A DNA stretch of 64,000 bases from Oidiodendron maius Zn (lineage: Eukaryota > Ascomycota > Leotiomycetes > Myxotrichaceae): positions 124,001 through 188,000 of the forward strand of contig KN832876.1 of the NCBI GenBank assembly GCA_000827325.1. The letters are read 5' to 3'. Below are positions 55,584-64,000 of the stretch, in pieces. The number at the start of each line of letters is the position of its first letter. The stretch's first letter is position 1. Both the position numbers and the translations under genes were made by a program. The notes beneath the pieces were generated by a model that was not told the origin of the DNA, ran no database searches, and was given only the letters and a program-made list of their open reading frames with translations.

Positions 55584-55777
55584 ATGCGACGACAGGATCA
55601 TGAGATTACGAGACCATGAAGAGATATGACTCCATTAAGTACGTTATTAACACATCATGCATATCTAGGTTATAGATTTAAAGAGCAAGCCTCTGCGTCA
55701 GGAAACGGAAATGTCATAGCGAATGGGTATCTCTAGAAAAGTATTATTCCCACTCAAAATTGCCACCAAACATCAAC

Positions 55778-56923
55778 CTATTTCCTTTTGTAGAGAAGCT
55801 CGTCTAGTTTTTGTGACTTTGTGTTGGAATCTCTTGCCTTCAACACGTCTGTAGAATTGTATAGAGAAGCCTTGATGTTATATTCGTTGCCAGAATTAAG
55901 ACCTAGGTAAGTGTACGCGTCTAGACGATATAAGTATAAACACTGGTTGTAGCAAGTAAGGGGCTTACCACACTTATAATATATTGGCTTCCCTCTCATG
56001 TTAATTAGGCCAAGATCCCGCATTTTGCTTACAATTCGAGCCACATCATCCATATCTGTGAAGTCTTTGGTGTAGATGCAGACAAGGCGGGGTTCGCGAG
56101 TATCATAGCCGCGGGTGGCCACCTTTGCAGCTATTCCGAGCTCATTGGAAGCTGTAGCACGAGCAACAGTAGTCCAGATAGCATCGACTTCGTCGGTTTC
56201 ACAAAACATCATCCACTGTGCTGTTTGTCAGTGACGGAGAAAGGTGGGTAATTCCCGCTTACCTTGCCAGAAGTACAGTGCATTTCAACTGCCGTATCCA
56301 GGAGTTTCTTAACAATTGCTTCCTTCTGTACATTGACCGCCTTCGTAATGCTAGCCTTAGCTTGACCAGCTTTCTTCTTCTCTATTTCATTTTTTACGCT
56401 GCTTAGTTCAGCCAGGATATAGCCTCCGCGGGTTACAAACTGTGCCCAGTCGCTATTCTCATCGGGCAGTCCTTCTTTTGCAAGCTCATATTGCTTATGT
56501 GCTGAATGGGCCATGGGCGGCTTCCGAAAGGGATTGGCAATGTAGATCCATGGAACCACTTCCTCGTTCGCGGTCATTGAAGTGACGGGCGCCGTCGTTG
56601 AAGGAGGAAGTCTCTGTATAAATTCCTCTACAGACTCGCCAAGCTGCCGCCCACATACTTGACCTTCATATGGGTTGTAGAGGGTAGCAGATTTCACTGC
56701 TACAACCGACTTTAAATTCGACTCGGCCAACTCTGTAGGGGAGATCAGTTTGTTTTTCCACCATTCTACAGGGCTAAAGTCCTTGGCTCGATTCTCAAGG
56801 TTATGTTTTACAACGCTATCACCTGAAAAGCTGGTTAGCCTTGTCCGAGGAGAGTAATAGAGTGACAATGCCATAGAACTCAGACTCATCCGAGAGGAAT
56901 CCAGGCTCGTCATGTGCATCCAT
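55778..56923 (-). CDS. DUF1917/Bles03-family protein, function unknown
   Basis: Exons on the minus strand are 56923-56872, 56822-56263, 56215-55969 and 55920-55778, giving 333 residues. The Bles03 (DUF1917, human C11orf68) region is seen in WMMFCETDEVDAIWTTVARA, GIAAKVATRG, LVCIYTKDFTDMDDVARIV and YTYLGLNSGNEYNIKASLY. The fold is related to eIF4E-like proteins, so nucleic-acid or cap binding is conceivable but unproven. The acidic start MDAHDEPGFLSDESEFYGD needs an intron at 56871-56823 whose donor would be GCATTG, a weak GC donor; alternatively translation starts elsewhere. The other introns are GT-AG. It converges on NAA30 and is divergent from DPH7. Confidence 0.82.
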
Positions 56924-57578
56924 CTTCGCCTCTCCGCGCACTGATAGTGGGGTTTTTGCGAGAAAAGAGATAACAATAAAGTGTCGGGTGAAATACGCAA
57001 TATTACGATATAAGATAGCCGTATTGCAAAGTTGGGTTCAAGCAGCTAGCGTGTCCCCGGTGTAATTGAAGATGGAGGATATTTCCAGATCTCACTAAAG
57101 ATATGCAGATGAGATTTGGAATGTCAACATGAACAAGTGCGGGGTTCGAGGAATTGCTGCGAGGCTGCAGGGTGCATCTGATTCATGCGTAGATCTCGAG
57201 AATAAGCAATTGTTCCCATCCCTACCCCTCCCCAGCTGGAAAGATAACTTCTTTCCACATCTTTTGTGGTCCGAAATCAATTGTTGCGAGGTTGCATACA
57301 TGAGAACTAAATAAAGTTATCTCTTCTTGCCGTTCATTAGGATCTTTGTTCTTGTATAATGATGGAGTGGATTATGCGAATGGATTGTGTGGTATTTTTT
57401 TAATGCCAGGCTAAAGGAAAATAATTCCTGGTGCCAATTCCACCTGCCAAACCACGTCAGACAACCAAGACTGACAACCGTAATAGCAACAGACCGTATT
57501 CAAACCCACAGAGTGTCGCTCTCAAAATGATCGCCTTGAAATAACTACAAGCCCATACAGGCCTACAAATACAGTAGC
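56924..57578. promoter_or_regulatory. Divergent upstream region, 655 bp
   Basis: Between the DUF1917 gene and DPH7. AT-leaning. No coding sequence or site that I can support. Confidence 0.4.
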
Positions 57579-58978
57579 ATGGAAACCTCGAGCAAGTTCA
57601 GCCATTCCATCACCCATATATCTTCAAGCATACTGGATGCCCCGCCGAGTTGCCTTGAGTTCGTTCCGCGCGAGTATGATCCTGGATGTGAATACTTTGT
57701 TGTAGGCACCTACACCCTACTTGAGGGTGGAAACCAGTCTACTGAAGATGGCGAAGAGAATAAGCCTGGGGATGAGGACGTTCGACAGGAACAGAAGCCT
57801 CAGGAAAAAATCGGAGGCTTGAAGCTTTTCAAAATCGATCATGACAAAGTGTAAGCCATATTCTTACTTTTCGTGTGTATTTAAATAACTCTGACGATTC
57901 TAGGACACTCGTGCAAGAGCTGGCATATCAATCAGCCATATTTGATCTTCATTTTCTCCCTGGAAGTCCCAATTTCGGCGTAGTGACCAATACTGGAGAT
58001 ATATCTGTCTTCAAATTCATCAAAAACGAGAAGGGAGGGTCTGGGTTTGAGCACATTGCCACGCATCATCTCATCGATGCCCAAATCACGTACTTTGCGT
58101 GGTATCCCTATAACCAAGGCAACCCACCTCTCTTTGCCGCAACCCTCCATACGGGCAAGCTCCTCCTTGTCAGGTTTGGGGATTGGGATTTCAAGAAAGT
58201 AGAAATTTTAGATGACGAGGAAAGAACACTGACGAACACCTATGGCCACGAAGAATCGGCATGGTGCTGTGCATGGTCGCCTTTTAGCTCCAATCCAACT
58301 CCAGGCCATTCAGGGAAAACCATTCTTAGTGGTGGCGATGATGGCAAACTACTACTCTTCAATATGTCTGTGGCGCCTATACTTCCAAACTCATCTGTCA
58401 GCATCAACACAGAATTTGATTTATTGGATACTGGTAGAAGGGTATTCAAGCCGCATGATAGCGGGGTCACGTTCATTTTACCTCTACCTGTCTCCAACTC
58501 GGATGTGGCCTGTATCCTTCTCACAGGGGGTTACGATGATTACGTTCGAGTATACACAACGTATGATTTTAGAGCAAATGCATCCACATATACCAGGCCC
58601 AGAGTCCTCGCCGAGTTAAATCTTGGAGGCGGCGTCTGGCGATTGAAATATCTACATGACTATGAGAAACAGAAGAAGCAAAATAATGGCTCCCAGCTAA
58701 CGAGATTTAGAATTCTTGCATCCTGTGCCTGGGCTGGAGCACGAATCCTAGAAATTGAAGGAACACTCACTGGGCAATGGTGTATAAAAGTTGTCGGGAG
58801 TGTTACAATTCACCAGAGCATGTGCTATGCAAGCGACGTGAAGCCACTGGAGAATGAGGACGAGACACAGAATCCCAGGATTTGCGTTAGTTCTAGCTTC
58901 TACGATAAATTATTGTGCTTGTGGAAGTGGGATCCTGTGCAAGCTGATGTGGAAGCTACAAGTGACTACCTGGGATGA
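57579..58978 (+). CDS. DPH7: Diphthine methyl ester hydrolase (Dph7/Rrt2), WD40
   Basis: Exons 57579-57850 and 57904-58978 give 448 residues. WD40-type blades are seen: SAIFDLHFLPGSPNFGVVT, ITYFAWYPYN, SAWCCAWSPF followed by ILSGGDDGKLLLFN, HDSGVTFILPLP with CILLTGGYDDYVRVYTTYD, GGGVWRLKYLH and VSSSFYDKLLCLWKW. This pattern and the N-terminal SCLEFVPREYDPGCEYFVVGT fit Dph7, which removes the methyl ester from methylated diphthine on translation elongation factor 2 before Dph6 amidates it. An acidic insertion is present near residues 55-75. The intron (GTAAGC donor, TCTAG acceptor) is 53 bp. Confidence 0.92.
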
Positions 58979-59394
58979 AACTAGGAACATTTCGACCTAC
59001 TCCTTTTTGAGAGAGTTACAAATCACCTATTCAAGTTTATGAATTTAAAAGTAGGGTAATGTAAATAGGTTAGCATCTAGCAGCCTTTGTCTAGTTGCAC
59101 GATGTCTGTTTTGCACTTGTGTACAGTTGCAATGCGAAGAAGGTCGCTAGTTAAAACTTGATAAGGTGCAGACACTTTTGTTCTAATTTACTAGCTGCTC
59201 TCATGTTTTCTGGACTTAAGAGTCGAAGGACTACCACCCTTTTTTTTACGTAGACGAGAAATATGACATTAGACTTGCAACGCACCGGCAATTACTATGG
59301 TTGCACTTTATTTAAACAGTTTATTATAGCAATCAACGCCGACGCTCATTATTCCTTTACAGGCCCCAGATTCATAACTCATATAATACGCCAG
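58979..59394. other. Intergenic between convergent genes, 416 bp
   Basis: AT-rich 3' flanks of DPH7 and CND1. Nothing else seen. Confidence 0.45.
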
Positions 59395-62300
59395 TTAGGC
59401 ATTGGCCTGAACGACCTTAAACCCTCCAGCCACCAATTTTGTTATATCATCGTTCTTGTGTGGGAGGAGACTTAAGGCATAAGTCACGTCGTTCCATTGC
59501 CTCTCGCTTTCACATCTGGGCAACCTTGCTGCCAGCTTGTCAGCCAGCTGCTTGGCGTGCTTGTCCTGTTCTGTGGTCAATACTGAAAGATGGTACGACG
59601 GACAGAGAGACTCTACCTTCTCAATGAAACCAGCAAGGAATTTAATAATTCTCCTAAGAGCATCTTCCTCCAGATCCTTCTCCGCTGATAAGAGACTGAA
59701 CATGTCCACAAAGTGATTGTAAACAGCATTATCCTTTGTGCTCAACTCTGTGAAGAACATCCTGCTTAAATCAGCAATCCTCTTGTCTTCATCCTCCAAG
59801 CACTTGGCCATTTCACCCAGCTGACCCTTCACCTTTACTTGGCCGGCAAGAATAAGGAAAGTAAGAGTCATCAAGCAGGTTCGCTTCACACTGGCATCCT
59901 TGTCATTGAGACGCCGATAGAGGAAGTCGGTATTCTCATCAATAAGATGGTTAAAGCAGACGGCCATATCACCCAGGGCGATGACAACATTAGAGCGGAT
60001 TATGGGGTCCTTGGACCGCTCGAGGATGGTGATGAGCAGAGGAAGATTCTGTTCACAATACTCCGAGCTAACACACATGAGTTTCGCCAAACACAGGGTG
60101 GCAGCTGCTTGGAGATTGCGGTCTTGATACAGCGTATTATTTGAACAGATCTCGGAGACGAGTGGACCGAAGTTGGCCAGGAGCGAGTTCCCGCCATATA
60201 AAAGCTCCCTTTCTCTGATATGGGTCATAGCCTCCGTAAAGTCGTCCTCTGTGGTGCCGCCAATCATGTCCAGATCATCCGCTGCCTCCTTTGCAGCTTT
60301 GTCTGCGGGTGCTTCTGCTGCTGGCTTGTTCTTCTCCGTCTCCGCCTTCCTCCGCTTGAACTCAAGCTCACACAGCTCCAAATGCACAATCTGCTTAATC
60401 GCAACATGGCCAACGATGAACAAGAGCTGCGAGAGAGCGATAGATCCCTTGATTTTCTCCGGCTCAGCCTGTGTTTCCGCTATTGGTTTAATGGGAGAAC
60501 CTTCTACCAGGCTCGGGTCCTGGGACTGGTTAGGTTCGATTTCGGGCGTCATCTGAGTCCGTTTCTGGAAAACATGTTTCGTCTTTCTTCGCAAAATCTC
60601 CGAGCAAAGTGTGTCTGGATGCTTCGACAAGGAATAGATGGCGCTGATTGCTTGCTCCGCTACGCCATACCACTCCTTACTATCAGACTCAATCTCAATG
60701 ATTGCTGCGAGCTTTGTAAGAACTGCATGGTCATTTGTGAGCGTTGAGATCTGAATCTTAGCATCTTTTGCTTGTCGTCCAGTTGGATTAATTCTTCGAA
60801 GCGCAATACAGGTATATTTGGCCAGCTGCAAGTCTGATTTTCCAAGCGAACCTAGACCAATGCGTAGCATGGTCTCAATCTCTCCAAGCACGATTTCGGG
60901 TTTCGCAGTTGCTAGCATCCCCAAAACAATGATTGAACCGCGCCGTTGGCTCTTTGAGATTTCCCTCCTTTGAACTCCATATACCTGCCACAACTTGGTA
61001 ACGACGAGCTCCGAAATATGATTTGCCTGCATCATGGTACTCAGGAGTTGCTCAAGAGAAGTCAACTCTGCTGGTGTTGCCCCGAAAGTCAAGCTAATCA
61101 TGTTGCGGGCAATGTAATTGGCTGCATCATTCTCGTTGTACGTATCCGGTGCTTCGAAGAACAGGCGCTTATAGCACTCGATAAGATGATTCTGGACTCC
61201 CTTGCCTTCGTCGCTATTTCCTTTCGTCCAAATAAGCCTTAGCATTCTCCGGATTCCAACTTTGTTCTGCTCAATGTCGTATGCATCGCCAATTTCAAAA
61301 TAATCCATGGCTTCGATAACTTCACTTTTATTCTTAGAGCCAAGCAATTGACAAATAGTTGTTGTTGCTCCATGCAAGACTTCAATAAACTTCAGAGCCT
61401 CTACATAGTACCTCCTGGTCAATGTCAATTTGTTGATCGCCTCAGAGGTGGCGGCATCCTCTTGGACTTTCTGGACTATAGCCATCTTCTGCTCGTCATT
61501 CAGTGGATTTTGGGGAGAGTCGGACTCGACCTGTGTAGCTTCATCTAGCAATTCCGCATCAACCTTCGTGCCATCCAAGCCAGGCGCTCCCTCTGGCGGC
61601 TTCAACGCATTCAGCTCTGCATCAACTGCCTCCAGCCTAGCATTCCATTCCTTTGAGTTCAGTTGAGAGCCGTGCATTATACTAAAAGGATGGGTCTTGA
61701 TCAGGGATCCCAGGAGTTTTATGGCATTTCGGCGAACGTTGCTGCTCTTGTCCTCTAAGCTCCGTGCTGCTAACTCGGCGACCTTCTGTCTGCGTTTTGG
61801 GAACTTCTGCTGAAGATCGCAAAGCTTAACCCAAACTTGGAGAGTTCGGCATCTGCAGTAAGGGTTGATATCAAGGAAGCGCTCTTCCAGGACATCAAAG
61901 AACGCGTTTAGTTGCGACTTATGATTGTCACCTCGCTCTTCTTGCTTGCTCAAATCGGCCACAAGATTTCCGCACACCTCAATGAGAGCGCAGCGTAATG
62001 CATAAGATTCGCTATCCATTTGCTTTGCTAAAAGTGTCATCTGCTTAATAACGAGCTTTGGCACAAGTTCAGACAATTTGACAATGAAGGAAGAGACAGA
62101 TTTCGGCCCTTTCGTATCATTGCTATTAAATTCTTTGTTACTGAGCTCTCGGAGAATCTCATCGCAGAGTTGCTGGTAGTCGTACTGTTCTGCAAGGATG
62201 TGTAGAAACTCCGCCATGGGCTCCGCCAAGTGCTCGAAATAAGTAAGATTTTGAACAATGGATATTTGTGCAGCTATTGAATCAAGTTAGTTTATTGAAT

Positions 62301-63136
62301 GAGGTAAGACTGTGAAAACACACCATAGCCGTGTCCATGATGCTTGACAGCGATACATAACACTTTGAATGCGTGCATCCGAATGGCGGTATTCTTGACT
62401 CTCTGCTCGCTTTCCAAAATCAGGTATACGGGCCTCGTGAAGAGACTGATAAAAGTATCCCTTTCCGATGTGGTCAGGAATATTTTTGAGAGCTTGAGCT
62501 TCATCACTTTGCACATGATGTCCATGGCAGTCTGCAGCTGGGCAGACGAATCCCAATTACTGTCCTTAGCGTTAGTTTTGGATTTGGTGCCTTTCCCTCT
62601 TCCTCGAGCCACTGGGGCTGTACTTGGCTTCTCCGCCGCTTTGGTCTCGACAGCTGCGATCGTCCATTGTAGGAGGAAGCCGAAAACTTCTAGCAGCTGT
62701 TTGTGGTGGGTAACAATATCCTGTTCGTCTGCTTCAATGTCGTTATGGATGATGTCTGCTTCCGTTGATAATCCGGACACCACCAAGTCTAAAATTTTGC
62801 TCAGGTCATGAGAGGGGAGTACAGCAGATGATCTAGAAAGATTGAAGAGCTTAGAATCTGACTTGTTACGTTTTGACTAGACAAAAGAGAGATCGGGACG
62901 CACTTTAATAAGAACTGGAGAGAGTCGAATGTTAAGCTTCTTGTTATCGCATCAGGGCTCTCGGCCACTGAGTCTACGATGGGGTTCAGTACTGTGTTGA
63001 TTAGAGAATTGGTAAGTGATTCAGGGTCATTCTCGCAGTCGAGGAGATTCGAATCGGCCTCGGGCGTAGGCAAGGTCGTAGGATCACTCAAATAGTCCCT
63101 CAGGGCGCCGTTCAGGTCAAAGTTAATAGCATCCAT
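59395..63136 (-). CDS. CND1: Condensin complex HEAT subunit (Cnd1/Ycs4/NCAPD2)
   Basis: Exons on the minus strand are 63136-62904, 62832-62324 and 62273-59395, giving 1206 residues, close to yeast Ycs4. HEAT repeats run through the protein (for example VRRNAIKLLGSLIKTHPFS, IRSNVVIALGDMAVCFNHLI and SVKRTCLMTLTFLILAGQ). The N terminus MDAINFDLNGALRDYLSDP and the Cnd1 N domain around SAQLQTAMDIMCKVM and NTAIRMHAFKVLCIAVKHHG are typical. The block DNPY-like LDINPYCRCRTLQVWVKL is diagnostic. Condensin compacts mitotic chromosomes using ATP from its SMC subunits. A basic stretch in RGRGKGTKSKTNAK (about 120-135) may contact DNA. Divergent from CDC7. Confidence 0.95.
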
Positions 63137-63423
63137 GACGGCAGCCGCGTCGTTGCACGATAGCGTACAAAATATCCAACAAATTGTAAGAAGTTGTCGT
63201 CGGCTCTCATGGGGAAGTCGCGCTTCGCGGTTGCTACAGACAAGATGTGTTGATAAACAGACTTCCAAATTAGGCCACGTCCCGCCCGTCGCGTCCACCC
63301 CACTGCGGCAGTACCGCCGTTCCTGACTGCTACACCCAATTATTGTCAGGCGTCCCGAGCCTGTTATTGTTTGATGCTATAGAGCCCGGGCTATATATCT
63401 CTTGCAAGCTCTTCGCCGGCAGT
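63137..63423. promoter_or_regulatory. Divergent promoter CND1 / CDC7
   Basis: The 287 bp between start codons of two cell-cycle genes. Shared timing is possible but no exact ACGCGT element is present. Confidence 0.45.
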
Positions 63424-64000
63424 ATGGCGATAGTTCGCTCACGACACGTCAAGGAGTCTTTTGAGATCCACAACGATGAGATGGACGAGTCGTCGGGGCA
63501 CAGTGGGACTGGAGGAGACTCCAGAGCAGAAGAGGGCGAAGAGATGGAGGTCGATGGTTATTCGGAGGCATCGGACGATACGGACGAGGCTGTAGACGTT
63601 TCTGTACAACAGGATATGGACAAGTTCGAAGAGTCATTCAAGGACGTAAAGGAGAGGTTCCGACTAATAAATCGAATTGGGGAAGGCAAGCTCATTCTGA
63701 CCCCAATTCTCTCGTGGTTCCCTTACTGACTCCCCACAGGGACCTTTTCGACTGTGTACAAGGCCGAAGATCTGTTGTACGATGCCTACGTTAATGACTG
63801 GGATATGGAGGAAAAAGAAAACACTAAATGGATGTCGCCCCCTCTGAAGAAGCGTAGGACGGGAGTACAAGAACTGGATGAGTATGGCCAACCAAGACGG
63901 CGACCAAAATACGTTGCCATCAAGAAGATCTATGTCACTAGCAGCCCTATGCGGATCCTTAACGAATTGGAGCTCCTCAACACCCTCCGAGGCTGCAACT
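63424..64000 (+). CDS. CDC7: Cdc7/Hsk1 replication kinase, 5' part
   Basis: Exons 63424-63685 and 63740 to the window edge give the first 174 residues; the rest lies outside. An acidic, Ser-rich leader ends in RFRLINRIGEG; the second exon continues TFSTVYKAEDLLYDAYVN, an insertion with basic KKRRTG, and VAIKKIYVTSSPMRILNELE, the Lys-containing motif of Cdc7 kinases. Together these show the glycine loop GEGTFSTV. With Dbf4 the kinase phosphorylates MCM helicase to fire origins. The intron 63686-63739 begins GCAAGC and ends ACAG, a GC-AG intron that cuts the glycine loop; no GT donor fits. Confidence 0.92.

Noticed and set aside
1-64000. Secondary-metabolite cluster, CRISPR array, tRNA genes or transposons
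   Set aside because: No synthase or transposase motifs, no regular repeat-spacer array, and no convincing tRNA B-box with a foldable partner were seen by eye.

Overview
The window is nuclear DNA from a filamentous ascomycete (Pezizomycotina). It is gene-dense, with nearly all genes single copy. Most introns are 46-90 bp, with GT donors, ACTAAC/GCTAAC-like branch points close to the acceptor, and CAG/TAG acceptors. Several proteins are fungal-specific forms. I cannot fix the class from sequence alone; a Lecanoromycete or Eurotiomycete relative is only an impression. I see no tRNA, rRNA, CRISPR array, transposon, virus-like element or secondary-metabolite cluster.

Layout from left to right: UBP2-type deubiquitinase (+); a conserved protein of unknown function (-); protein-L-isoaspartate methyltransferase (-); BSD2 (-); UQCC2/Cbp6-like complex III assembly factor (+); CTP1 citrate carrier (-); HPC2 (-); RPAP1-like (+); complex I NDUFS8 (-); mitochondrial ACP (+); VPS74 (+); RRP14/SURF6 (-); an unknown fungal protein (+); a decayed hydrophobin-like gene (+); RAD54 (-); a small unknown ORF and an orphan mitochondrial carrier (+,+); prefoldin 3 (+); SEC14 (+); eIF2B-epsilon GCD6 (-); SKN7 (-); a HAD/RGG protein (+); HEM4 (-); ERV1 (+); OXR1 (+); LRO1 (-); NAA30 (+); a DUF1917/Bles03 protein (-); DPH7 (+); condensin CND1 (-); and the 5' part of CDC7 (+), which runs off the right edge.

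Most genes alternate in strand, so promoters are usually shared between divergent neighbours. The clearest functional pairing is NDUFS8 with ACP: both are respiratory complex I subunits and their start codons lie 386 bp apart. Other short divergent gaps are HEM4/ERV1 (203 bp), LRO1/NAA30 (274 bp) and CND1/CDC7 (287 bp). Mitochondrial functions recur (UQCC2, CTP1, NDUFS8, ACP, orphan carrier, ERV1), as do membrane-lipid and Golgi functions (VPS74, SEC14, LRO1). UBP2 and BSD2, which in yeast act against and with the Rsp5 ubiquitin ligase, lie 5-6 kb apart; this may be coincidence.

I found no new multi-gene system. The unusual material is at gene-structure level. Four introns appear to use non-GT donors: GC in the methyltransferase, DUF1917 and CDC7 genes, and GA in LRO1. 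There are coding exons of 8-21 nt in ACP, CTP1 and SKN7, a stop-free intron of a multiple of three in the UQCC2 gene, a hydrophobin-like gene carrying a stop and a frameshift, and a 2.65 kb gene-free gap between SKN7 and the HAD/RGG gene. All exon joins were inferred by eye from splice signals and family resemblance.
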